Positions 5,896 through 13,013 are shown, counted from the stretch's first letter. The stretch is DNA of 15,144 nt from an uncultured Phascolarctobacterium sp. (GCA_946002345.1 CAMFZA010000011.1:1-15144), one strand, 5' to 3'. The notes: generated by a model from the letters alone, not told the origin. A program made the numbers and translations.

Positions 5896-7260
5896 CTATT
5901 TATAATCGGCACCAAGCATCACTACCCCATCACAATCCGCTGCTCCATCACGGCTAATGCGTAGCTTGTGGGCAAAGGGAACTGTGGACAAGCGACCTAC
6001 CACAGCGCCATTATTCGTAGTAGAAATCACGGTGGTTTGGGCCATGAGCTCGCCGCTACCGCCATTGATAACAGTAAAGCCTGCAGCCTGCAGCTTTGCA
6101 ATAGCATTAGCCCCGGCAGTCTTACTACCACTGCAGTTCACAAGGCGCACCACGGTGCCGCTGGACTTCGCTCCGTCTGCTTTGGCAGTAGCTTTGCCAG
6201 CCTCGCCCTTGGCTTCCTCCTTAGCGACTGAGGTTTTGCCCTTGACAGCCTTTTTCTTTTCGGCCAATTCCTTTTCTTCCTTCACGGCTTCCTTATTCTC
6301 ACCACTATCATCACCCTGTTTAGCTTTTTCAAAGGCTACATTATACTCTTTTTCCATGAGCTCAGCAGCGGACTTATAGGTTTGGGTCATAGTAGCGCCC
6401 TGCATCTTCACCATTTGCTCTCGCAGGTCCGTAATATCCGGCAGCCAATAGCTAATACCATCAATATACTCCGGAGTGCCGGGCACTGTAGCCATAGCTA
6501 GGCCCTTGCTCTTTACCATGGCATGCAGCACTCTGCCCAAATCCACCATGTCTGTGAGCGGCAAATCCGTCTTCACCATATTGGTTAGCTGCTTAGCCAG
6601 TCCGGGAATATGCAGCAGCATGTTGGCCGAAGTAATACGATCATATACCGCCATCATAAAGTGCTGCTGGCGACGAATGCGACCTATATCGCCCTCTTCA
6701 TCACGATAGCGCACATATTGAATAGCTGTTTTGCCGTCCATATGCTGCATGCCCTTTTTTAAATCGATTTTAAAGCCGTCCCATTCATCATAATAATACA
6801 TATTCTTCTCAACATTAATATCTACGCCACCAATGGCATCTACCAAGCCCACAAAGCCCTTAAAATCCACCATGACATAATTATTAATCTTGATACCCAA
6901 AAGCTCCTCCGTGGTCTTTTGGGTCAACTCCCGTCCACCATAGGCATAAGCATGGTTAATCTTATCCCAGCCATGTCCTTTAATGAGCACGCGCGTATCA
7001 CGAGGCACGGACAGCAGCGAAGCCGCCTTTTTATTTGTATCAAACATAACCACGAAAAGAGTGTCACTTCTCCCCACATCATGCTCTTCAGCCCGTTCAT
7101 CCACGCCTAAAACAATGATATTCTTCTTTAAGGCCAGCCTGTCACCGGGAGCCAAATTATCCATGCCCTTTTCTGGATTGAAGTAACTAAACAGCAGATA
7201 AGCAAAGGCGCACACCGCTGCCACTATACCTAAAATCTTCACCTCAAAAATACTTTTCAT
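5896..7260 (-). CDS. LytR-CpsA-Psr (LCP) family cell-wall glycopolymer ligase with LytR C-terminal domain
   Basis: A membrane-anchored enzyme of 454 residues that outside the membrane would transfer lipid-linked glycopolymers to peptidoglycan or a similar acceptor. One transmembrane segment lies at about 8-26. The LCP domain (about 62-210) has GRSDTLFV, SVPRDTRV (84-91), DKINHAYAYGG (99-109), YVMVDFKGFVGLVDAIGGV (128-146) and the arginine-rich YVRYRDEEGDIGRIRRQQHF (182-201), which provide the phosphate and metal contacts. A Lys/Ala/Glu-rich linker (about 311-366) leads to a LytR_C domain (about 369-452). The ATG has AGAGG 9 bases upstream. It follows the Nudix gene by 41 bases and is probably co-transcribed with it. 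It is the only gene here that ends in TAG, and an in-frame TAA lies four sense codons further on. The natural polymer substrate is unknown. Confidence 0.94.
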   Translation of the reverse strand: MKSIFEVKILGIVAAVCAFAYLLFSYFNPEKGMDNLAPGDRLALKKNIIVLGVDERAEEHDVGRSDTLFVVMFDTNKKAASLLSVPRDTRVLIKGHGWDKINHAYAYGGRELTQKTTEELLGIKINNYVMVDFKGFVGLVDAIGGVDINVEKNMYYYDEWDGFKIDLKKGMQHMDGKTAIQYVRYRDEEGDIGRIRRQQHFMMAVYDRITSANMLLHIPGLAKQLTNMVKTDLPLTDMVDLGRVLHAMVKSKGLAMATVPGTPEYIDGISYWLPDITDLREQMVKMQGATMTQTYKSAAELMEKEYNVAFEKAKQGDDSGENKEAVKEEKELAEKKKAVKGKTSVAKEEAKGEAGKATAKADGAKSSGTVVRLVNCSGSKTAGANAIAKLQAAGFTVINGGSGELMAQTTVISTTNNGAVVGRLSTVPFAHKLRISRDGAADCDGVVMLGADYK

Positions 7261-7301
7261 ACTACCATCCTCTCATTAAAAACATTAAATAAAAAATAAG
7301 C

Positions 7302-7970
7302 TTAAGCTTCAGCCTTGAGCAAAAAATTCTCCAGCTCCTGCCGACTACGATGGAGAAAGGCGTGAAGCATGCGGGCTGTTAACCCCCAAATTACATGATT
7401 ATCATACTCATAAAAATACACATAATACTCCTTGTGCTTACGCCAGCCCCGCATACGATTAGGGACCAAATCAAAGGGAAAGTCCTCCCCAGGATGGTCC
7501 GCCAGCTCCATGGAGCAGCGCCGAGGCTTCATGGCCAGAAGCTCTTGTAGGGGAACAGTGAACACGCACTCCACCTCACTAGGATTAAAGGATATTTTGC
7601 TAATATCCTTAAGCATGCCCACAAAGGGATGAATAATTGGTCCCATATGCGTCACCAAGGAATCAAGCTCTCCGCAAAGGGTGATATCCTCAGGAGAAAG
7701 ACCCAACTCCTCACAGGTTTCTCGCACTGCGGTCACAGCAAAATTGTTAGCATCACTGCATTCCACCTTGCCTCCGGGAAAGCAAATCTCCCCGGGCTGA
7801 CGCCGCAGGCTGTGAGCCCGCTCTTCAAAAAGCACAGCAATCCCCTGCTCGGTTTGCACAAGGGGTAGCAGCACGGCAGCCTCCCACAGCCTGTCCAGCT
7901 TATCGATGCCGGGAGGACGCCTGTGCAGTCGCTCATATAAAATTTCTTGTAGTTGTTTTAGCTTGTCCAT
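7302..7970 (-). CDS. Nudix hydrolase, CoA pyrophosphatase-like (NudL/YeaB type)
   Basis: A cytosolic Nudix pyrophosphohydrolase of 222 residues, most like the CoA diphosphatase group that splits CoA into phosphopantetheine and 3',5'-ADP. The group signature is visible: LFEERAHSLRRQPGEICFPGG (about 48-67), combining the LRxxxGE and FPGG elements, followed by the Nudix core RETCEELGL (83-91) with Glu87 and Glu88. The loop between GG and RE is longer than in the canonical Nudix box, as seen in this group. The ATG at 7970 has AGGA 7 bases upstream. The only good promoter ends about 11 bases before that ATG, so the mRNA would have a very short leader. It stands 41 bases before the LCP gene in the same direction. 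Substrate preference is inferred from family likeness only. Confidence 0.88.
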   Translation of the reverse strand: MDKLKQLQEILYERLHRRPPGIDKLDRLWEAAVLLPLVQTEQGIAVLFEERAHSLRRQPGEICFPGGKVECSDANNFAVTAVRETCEELGLSPEDITLCGELDSLVTHMGPIIHPFVGMLKDISKISFNPSEVECVFTVPLQELLAMKPRRCSMELADHPGEDFPFDLVPNRMRGWRKHKEYYVYFYEYDNHVIWGLTARMLHAFLHRSRQELENFLLKAEA

Positions 7971-7981
7971 ATTAGCATCCT

Positions 7982-7990
7982 ATTATAGCA
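7982..7990 (-). promoter_or_regulatory. Promoter of the Nudix-LCP operon, extended -10
   Basis: The minus strand reads TGCTATAAT, with TATAAT at 7982-7987 and no good -35. The hexamer stands only 11 bases before the ATG and abuts the AGGA ribosome site. A start about 7 bases downstream would give an almost leaderless mRNA. Either this is correct, or the true promoter lies further upstream. Confidence 0.4.
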
Positions 7991-8125
7991 CTTATAACAC
8001 ACAAATTCTAGTAAAAACTGCATTACATCTATTTCCCAAAATATCTTTACTATCTTCTACAAAGTAAAAGCCCTCTCCTGCCTTGCCACAAAAATTTTTC
8101 AAAATAATCCTTATGCGGACATAGG

Positions 8126-8156
8126 AAAAGCGCCGCCCACGCAAAGCAGGCGACGC
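8126..8156 (-). terminator. Intrinsic terminator of the symporter gene
   Basis: On the minus strand GCGTCGCC (8149-8156) pairs over 8 positions, one of them G-U, with GGCGGCGC (8130-8137) around an 11-base loop. A short TTTT tract follows. It lies 17 bases after the symporter stop codon. The GC-rich stem is convincing although the T tract is brief. Confidence 0.75.
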
Positions 8157-8173
8157 CAAGGGAAAGGACGATA

Positions 8174-9385
8174 TTAGTAGAGAGGCTCTTTAATGTTAGC
8201 GCGCTCGCTCTTATCAATCAAAGCAGCAACGGTTGCGTCACCGGTGATATTAACAGCAGTACGCGGCATATCCAAAATACGGTCGATACCAGCAATCAAA
8301 GCAGAGCCTTCCAAAGGCAGACCCAAAGTGGTCAGGATCATGGTCAGCATGATGAAGCCAGCGCCGGGAACACCTGCGGTACCGATGGAAGCCAAGGTAC
8401 CGGTCAAGATGATGGTCAGATATTGGGCACCAGTCAACTCAATGCCGTACAATTGAGCGATAAACAGTGCGCAAACGCCTTGGTAAGCAGCGGTGCCGTC
8501 CATGTTAATTGTTGCACCCAAGGGCAGTACGAATGAGGAAACCTCTTTGGAAACGCCCATCTTTTGTGCGCAGCTCATGGTCAGGGGCAGAGTGCCGCCG
8601 GAGGAGCAGGAGCTGAATGCCATCAGGAATGCCGGAGAAATGCCCTTGAAGAATTGGAAAGCATTGGTACCAGCAACGAATTTCAGCAGAGCGCCATAAA
8701 CGACAACTGCATGTACTAGGCAAGCCAGGTATACAGCCAGAACAACCTTCAGCAGGGGCAGCAGTACTGCCGGGCCGTTAGCAGCAACAACCGGAGTAAT
8801 CAAACCGAATACGCCGATAGGAGCAACTGCCATAATGTAGCCAACCATCTTGTAGGAAACCTCAGCCAAACCATTGATGGTGTGCTTCAGGTAGTCAGCC
8901 TTTTCGCCAACAGCAGTGATGCCAACGCCGGTAAAGAGAGCAAAAACGATGATTTGCAGCATATTGGCTTTAACCATTGCACCCAGCGGGTTGGTGGGGA
9001 AAATGTCGATGATAACCTTCATCAGAGGAGGAGCAGCCTTAGCCGCAACCTTTACAGATTCAGCGGGCATAGCCAGACCAGCACCAGGTTGGAATGCAGT
9101 GCCAAAGCCCAAGCCGATAACGATAGCGAAAGCAGTGGTCAACATGTACCAAGCGATAGTCTTGATACCAATGCGGCCAACCTTTTTAATATCACCCAGG
9201 CTGCATACACCAATTACCAGACTGGAGAATACCAGAGGAACGATGACCATCTTGATCATGTTCATAAAAATAGTGCCCAAAGGTCCGATCCAGGTTTTAG
9301 CAAAGGCAGCACCTTCAGCACCAAGCTCTAAGCCGGCAATAATACCGAGAGCCAAACCAATGAGAATTTTGGTAGATAAGTTCAC
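8174..9385 (-). CDS. Dicarboxylate/amino acid:cation symporter (DAACS/SDF family)
   Basis: An inner-membrane Na+- or H+-coupled carrier of the GltP/GltT/DctA family, 403 residues, for acidic amino acids or C4-dicarboxylates. The fold signatures are present: the serine-rich hairpin-1 segment FSSCSSGGTLPLTM, the TM7 motif NMDGTA, the hairpin-2 segment SIGTAGVPGAG, and the TM8 signature DMPRTAVNITGD with Asp372, Arg375, Asn379 and Asp383. The arginine is the residue that binds the side-chain carboxylate in glutamate/aspartate and dicarboxylate carriers, so a neutral amino acid substrate is unlikely. The start is GTG, with AGGGGG 9 bases upstream. It is transcribed alone from an extended -10 promoter and ends at its own terminator. 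Paired GTATAC palindromes just upstream suggest specific regulation, but no regulator gene is adjacent. Glutamate, aspartate and succinate cannot be told apart from sequence. Confidence 0.93.
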   Translation of the reverse strand: MNLSTKILIGLALGIIAGLELGAEGAAFAKTWIGPLGTIFMNMIKMVIVPLVFSSLVIGVCSLGDIKKVGRIGIKTIAWYMLTTAFAIVIGLGFGTAFQPGAGLAMPAESVKVAAKAAPPLMKVIIDIFPTNPLGAMVKANMLQIIVFALFTGVGITAVGEKADYLKHTINGLAEVSYKMVGYIMAVAPIGVFGLITPVVAANGPAVLLPLLKVVLAVYLACLVHAVVVYGALLKFVAGTNAFQFFKGISPAFLMAFSSCSSGGTLPLTMSCAQKMGVSKEVSSFVLPLGATINMDGTAAYQGVCALFIAQLYGIELTGAQYLTIILTGTLASIGTAGVPGAGFIMLTMILTTLGLPLEGSALIAGIDRILDMPRTAVNITGDATVAALIDKSERANIKEPLY

Positions 9386-9427
9386 GATAAATAACCCCCT
9401 AAACAGTTTATAATAACGATTACTACC

Positions 9428-9436
9428 ATTATAGCA
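9428..9436 (-). promoter_or_regulatory. Promoter of the symporter gene, extended -10
   Basis: The minus strand has TGCTATAAT with TATAAT at 9428-9433 and a poor -35 region. Start is predicted near 9421, leaving a leader of about 35 bases. The weak -35 and the palindromes immediately upstream would suit a promoter that depends on an activator. A second overlapping possibility is TTGTAT (9482-9487), 17 bases, TATACA (9459-9464). Confidence 0.55.
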
Positions 9437-9457
9437 GAGGTTTTCTAAAAAATCTCA

Positions 9458-9487
9458 TTGTATACAGTATTATTCTCATGTATACAA
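9458..9487 (-). promoter_or_regulatory. Paired GTATAC operator-like palindromes upstream of the symporter gene
   Basis: Two perfect TGTATACA palindromes (9459-9466 and 9479-9486) stand exactly 20 bases apart, two helical turns. Each is preceded on the plus strand by TCTCA, so the unit repeats directly. The outer edges form TTGTATAC and GTATACAA. Relative to the predicted start they centre near -42 and -62. The symmetry resembles operators of FadR-type GntR regulators, but the regulator is unknown. Confidence 0.5.
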
Positions 9488-9550
9488 TATATTTCAACAG
9501 GCTAGACTATTACCACTACTTCACCCTAAAATGTTTGTATGGTTTGCAGG

Positions 9551-9588
9551 CAAAAGAAAAATATCCCCTGTATTGCTACAAGGGATAT
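9551..9588 (-). terminator. Intrinsic terminator of dnaX-ybaB-recR-bofA
   Basis: On the minus strand an 11-position stem with one mismatch (ATATCCCTTGT at 9578-9588 pairing with ACAGGGGATAT at 9561-9571) encloses a 6-base loop. It runs directly into TTTTCTTTT. It starts 12 bases past the bofA stop codon. Confidence 0.85.
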
Positions 9589-9599
9589 CCGCTGTCCAT

Positions 9600-9890
9600 T
9601 TACTTAGCGAACACTTCAAAAAGGATTACTGCCAACGCGCCGGGGATGCCAAAAAAGCCAGCAATCAAAGCCTTGATAATGGTAATTTTGAGGCTGAAGC
9701 CAACAAAAGAGCCTAAAATGTTCACCAACCACAGTAACACTGCTCCACAAATACCGTTCCACACCAGCTTAAATGGCATGGACAGGAGCTTGACGATTAA
9801 TAATAATAAAACTACGCCCACCAGCATAGGCCCCAAGGAGCCCAAGGGCCCAAGGCCGGCACTGGCTGCCAAACCTTCTAAAGTAGACAT
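9600..9890 (-). CDS. bofA: BofA-family small membrane protein (pro-sigma-K processing inhibitor-like)
   Basis: A 96-residue hydrophobic protein with a predicted segment at about 22-37 (MLVGVVLLLLIVKLL), a second near 45-65, and a C-terminal hydrophobic region built on the family signature ALIAGFFGIPGALAVILF. In B. subtilis BofA holds the SpoIVFB protease inactive until it cleaves pro-sigma-K. Many non-sporulating Bacillota keep homologues of unknown role, so sporulation cannot be concluded. The gene lies 26 bases after recR, the same neighbourhood as bofA in Bacillus, which supports the call. The ATG has AGGAAGG at a longish 11 bases. It is the last gene of the dnaX operon and is closed by a terminator. 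Family membership rests on the C-terminal motif, size and synteny. Confidence 0.85.
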   Translation of the reverse strand: MSTLEGLAASAGLGPLGSLGPMLVGVVLLLLIVKLLSMPFKLVWNGICGAVLLWLVNILGSFVGFSLKITIIKALIAGFFGIPGALAVILFEVFAK

Positions 9891-9916
9891 GAATACAAAT
9901 GCCTTCCTTTCCTTGC

Positions 9917-10516
9917 TTACATTGCGCGCCTGTTTTCCAAAGCCTTGGACAGAGTAACCTCGTCGGCATACTCCAGATCACCGCCCATGGGTAGGCCGTG
10001 AGCAATGCGACTCACCGTAATGCCTATGGGTTTTAATAGCTGAGCCAGATAGGTGGCTGTAGCCTCGCCCTCCACATCGGAATTGGTGGCAATAATAATC
10101 TCGCTAATTGATTCATGCTGCAGTCGCTGAAAAAGCTCCCTGATTTTGAGCCTATCAGGTCCAATCCCATCCAAAGGGGAGAGGACTCCGTGCAGCACAT
10201 GATAAAGGCCATTGTAGCCATGACTGCGCTCCATCGCAGCAATATCCTGGGGGTGGTCCTCTACACTGTTCGTGAAGGGATCCCGGGGTGGGTCGCTGCA
10301 AATAGCACATTTTTCGCCATCGGTCAGGTTGTAGCACTGGCTACAATAATGAATGCTTTTTTTGGCACTGCTTAAGGCCTCTGCCAGCTGCTGCACCTCG
10401 CTCTCCGGCATGTCAATGATATGATAGGCCAGGCGCATGGCCGTCTTGGAGCCCACGCCAGGCAAGCGGCGCAGCTGCTCGTAAAGATTAGCCAAGGGCC
10501 TGATCATCCGGGCCAT
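9917..10516 (-). CDS. recR: RecR, recombination mediator protein
   Basis: A ring-forming DNA-binding protein that, with RecO and RecF, loads RecA onto SSB-coated single-stranded DNA at gaps. The usual 199 residues are present. The helix-hairpin-helix is LRRLPGVGSKTAMRLAYH (15-32). The zinc finger uses Cys58, Cys61, Cys70 and Cys73. The Toprim region includes GLYHVLHGVLSPLDGIGPD, IIIATNSDVEGEATA and RIAHGLPMGGDLEYADEVTLSKAL. One oddity: the first Toprim motif, normally like ICVVEDPxD, reads NSVEDHPQD (83-91), shifting the glutamate by one position without a change in length. The ATG follows the ybaB stop by one base (TAA, T, ATG) and has no clear ribosome site, so translation is probably coupled to ybaB. 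An ATG at residue 4 is an alternative start. Confidence 0.96.
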   Translation of the reverse strand: MARMIRPLANLYEQLRRLPGVGSKTAMRLAYHIIDMPESEVQQLAEALSSAKKSIHYCSQCYNLTDGEKCAICSDPPRDPFTNSVEDHPQDIAAMERSHGYNGLYHVLHGVLSPLDGIGPDRLKIRELFQRLQHESISEIIIATNSDVEGEATATYLAQLLKPIGITVSRIAHGLPMGGDLEYADEVTLSKALENRRAM

Positions 10517-10517
10517 A

Positions 10518-10841
10518 TTACATGCCGGGCAGCTTCATACCGCCGGTAATCTTGCTCATTTCCTTTTCGCTAACTTCTTCAACCTTTTTCAGACCGTCAT
10601 TTACAGCTGCCAGAATCATATCCTCCAGCATTTCAATATCCTCTAAATCCACAGCTTCCGGCTTGATTTTAATGGATTGCAGCTCTTTTTTACCGGAAAC
10701 AACTACGGTTATAGCGCCACCGCCCACAGAGGTTTCAAAGGTGCGTTTTTTCATATCCTCTTGCATTTTAGCAATATCGGCTTGCATCTTTTGCACCTTT
10801 CTCATCATTGCTTGCATATTACCCATGCCACCAGGAAACAT
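10518..10841 (-). CDS. ybaB: YbaB/EbfC nucleoid-associated protein
   Basis: A small homodimeric DNA-binding protein of 107 residues that coats the nucleoid. Its gene is habitually found between dnaX and recR, as here. Recognised by MQAMMRKVQKMQADIAKMQ (a coiled helix near the N-terminus), VGGGAITVVVSGKKEL, the segment ELQSIKIKPEAVD and the C-terminal DMILAAVNDGLKKVEEVSEKEM. A short Gly/Met-rich tail (TGGMKLPGM) follows, as is common. The ATG has a strong AAGGAGG 7 bases upstream. It begins 75 bases after dnaX ends and ends one base before recR. No separate promoter of good quality is seen in the 75-base gap, so it is likely expressed with dnaX. Confidence 0.95.
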   Translation of the reverse strand: MFPGGMGNMQAMMRKVQKMQADIAKMQEDMKKRTFETSVGGGAITVVVSGKKELQSIKIKPEAVDLEDIEMLEDMILAAVNDGLKKVEEVSEKEMSKITGGMKLPGM

Positions 10842-10916
10842 AATAAATCCTCCTTATTATCTAAATCAAAAATTATATTTATCTTGAGCTCCGCTCCAGG
10901 CGAAACAACAATTCCT

Positions 10917-12863
10917 TTAATCAAGCTTTGTAATAGTGCCACCAAAGGCATGCATAGCCTTTTGCAGATTTTCGGGCAATTCGCTTTGCTCAAGGCCTTG
11001 AACCTTGGACTCGGTAGCCACCTGAGGCTTGGGCAAAGCTGCCTGTGGCTTACTGCCACCAGCTCGCTTCTTGAGCTCTGCTTCCGCCTCGCACTGCAGG
11101 CGAATCTGCCTGCGCGCCAAACGCAAAAGCACCCCTTCAAAATATTCTCGAAAATCAGGCTTAGTCATGCGCTGGCTTTGAAAGGCACTTTTAAAGGTCA
11201 CCACCAAAATATCGTTAGCAAAGCTGTAGACCCTGCCACCCTTGGCACAGGAATACATAGACATCTTTTTATCCGAGCGCACCAGCTCCAATGCTTGCTG
11301 CCAAAAATCTTCTCCTGCGGCGTAGTCCCCACCAAATTCTTCGATGGTAGAGGAGGTTTCAACAGCTTGCTTGACAGGCTGCACTGCTACCGGAGTTTTT
11401 ACTTGCTCCACAGACTGCACTGCTACCGTAGTTACCCCCTGCTCAACGGTCTGCATTGCTACCGGAGGCACAGCGGAAAGCTGCGCCAGCTCATCTGCCG
11501 AGGGCACACCCTCGTCCGGCTCTTCGAACTGCTCCTCGGGCCCAGTATAAAGCAGATGCTGGGGCACCGCTTTGGTCTGAGGTAAAGCCTTAGGTCTGGC
11601 AGGTTTTGCTGATTCCTGCGCCACCGTTGCACTTTGTGCCTGCAGAGGTTGAGCCCTTTGCACAACAGGAGTACTAGGAGTACTAGCTGCAGCCGGCCCA
11701 GCCTTATACACCGGTACGGCTGCCCCACCAGCCAGCTGCCGCTCCAAGCTTTCTACCCGAGCAGTTAAGCTGGCTAAAGCGCTCCCTTCCCGGCGGCACA
11801 AATCTAATAAGCACAGCTCCGCTGTAATCCGTTGCCGCATGGTGCCACGCAGCTCCGTAAGGGCTCCATGGAGCCGTTCCTCTGAAGCCATAATTCTATC
11901 AGTAGTATACAAGGCTGCCAACTCACTTAGTCCTTCCGCCGTATCCGTCAAATAGACCTCATTGTATTGGGGTACAGCCTTGAAAAGCAGTAAGGCACGC
12001 AGATACTCTACTAGCTCCGTCAAAATTTGGCGCACATCCTTGCCCTGCTCCAAGAGGGAGCTGAGCTGAGCCAATGCAGAAGGCACATCCTGTCGACCAA
12101 TGGCGGCTACCAGCTCACGCAGTGCTTCCCGGCCCACAATGCCCAAAACCTCCCGCACTGTGGCCGCAGTGATCCTTTTGGCCATTACGCCACATTGATC
12201 CAACAGGCTTAGCGCATCACGCATACCTCCCTCGGACTGAATGGCAATCAAACGCAAGGCTTCTTCCTCAGCCTCCAAGCCACTGCCTTGGGCAACCATG
12301 GCCAAATGCTCTACAATCTCCTCCACCGTTACCCGCCTAAAGTCAAAGCGTTGGCAACGGGAATGAATTGTAGCGGGAATCTTATGGGGATCCGTGGTAG
12401 CCAAAATGAAGATAACATGGCTGGGTGGCTCCTCCAGCGTCTTCAGCAGCGCGTTGAAGGCCTCCGTAGTCAGCATGTGCACTTCATCAATAATATATAC
12501 CTTATAGCGACAATCAACAGGAGTAAAGGCCAATTGATCCCGCAGCGTCTTTATTTCGTCAATACCGCGATTGGAGGCAGCATCAATTTCAAAAACATCC
12601 ATGGAGGAGCCTTCGGCAATGCGACGACAATTGTCACACTGACCACAGGGATTTGGCGTAGGACCCTGCTCACACTACAACGCATTGGCCAAAATGCGGG
12701 CAGAACTAGTTTTACCCGTGCCACTGGGTCCGTCAAAAAGATAGGCATGAGCAATTCTGCCACTGGTCAGCGCATTAGTCAGCGCCTGCTTCACCGGCTG
12801 CTGTCCCACCAGCGTAGCAAAATTTTGGGGCCGCCATTGGCGGTATAATGCCACATAAGCCAT
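10917..12863 (-). CDS. dnaX: DNA polymerase III subunits gamma/tau, interrupted by an in-frame amber codon
   Basis: The clamp-loader ATPase of the replicative polymerase, normally essential. I start at ATG 12863 because GGAAGGAG (12871-12878) is 7 bases upstream of it but only 1 base from the other ATG at 12869; the protein then opens [12 protein letters not shown], as in the family. Walker A is GPSGTGKT (45-52), Walker B is VYIIDEVH (about 122-129), and sensor 1 is [12 protein letters not shown]. The zinc cysteines are 64, 73, 76 and 79. Codon 63, usually asparagine before the first zinc cysteine, is TAG (12675-12677). The reading frame is unbroken on both sides, 648 positions in all. The C-terminal half has a low-complexity linker with 12-residue repeats (about 465-496) and a tau-like domain. 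Automatic tools would call a pseudogene or two fragments (12677-12863 and 12602-10917). The identity is certain; whether full-length protein is made is not. Confidence 0.93.
11377..11470 (-). repeat. 36-base tandem repeat in the dnaX linker
   Basis: Units starting at 11377, 11413 and 11449 share the plus-strand core CTGCACTGCTACCG with a few changes. Each encodes about 12 residues of the type VAVQxVEQ. The repeat keeps the frame and lies in the flexible linker between the ATPase part and the C-terminal domain. Confidence 0.75.
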
Positions 12864-12950
12864 AGCCATACTCCTTCCATCATTGATACTGCTGCAGCCA
12901 CCCTAGCTTCTCGTAGTAAAGATAGCATAGACCACACAGCTTCAAGCTAT

Positions 12951-12979
12951 ATTATAGTATAATCACCGCTCAGCCGCAA
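12951..12979 (-). promoter_or_regulatory. Promoter of dnaX-ybaB-recR-bofA
   Basis: On the minus strand TTGCGG (12974-12979), a 17-base spacer and TATAAT (12951-12956). Transcription would start near 12944, giving a leader of about 80 bases. The -35 hexamer begins right after the T tract of the SRP RNA terminator, so dnaX is transcribed separately from the RNA genes. Confidence 0.6.
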
Positions 12980-12980
12980 G

Positions 12981-13008
12981 AAAAAAAGCGCTGAGCAAAG
13001 CTCAGCGC
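12981..13008 (-). terminator. Intrinsic terminator of the SRP RNA gene
   Basis: A perfect 9-base-pair stem (GCGCTGAGC with GCTCAGCGC, 12988-13008) has a 3-base loop. It is followed on the minus strand by seven T residues (12981-12987). It lies a few bases downstream of the SRP RNA 3' end. Confidence 0.9.
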
Positions 13009-13013
13009 CGCTT

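Noticed and set aside
8916..9413. 165-codon plus-strand open frame (and an overlapping 149-codon frame)
   Set aside because: Antisense to the symporter gene, which has strong family motifs; no homology-like motif and no ribosome site.
11265..11271. TAAAAAG as a possible -1 frameshift site making a short DnaX (gamma) form
   Set aside because: It is not the A AAA AAG heptamer, lies near residue 533 rather than about 430, and no stem-loop or upstream Shine-Dalgarno-like stimulator is evident.
10677..11585. 302-codon plus-strand open frame
   Set aside because: It is the antisense shadow of dnaX and ybaB, without a ribosome site, and its Arg/Leu/His-rich composition is typical of a reverse-strand frame.
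12602..12677. Programmed bypass or frameshift at the dnaX stop
   Set aside because: The frame is identical before and after the TAG, so no frame change is needed; there is no slippery run and no matching take-off and landing codons beside the stop.
12675..12677. Selenocysteine-type recoding
   Set aside because: Selenocysteine uses TGA, not TAG, and the neighbouring family position is Asn rather than Cys.
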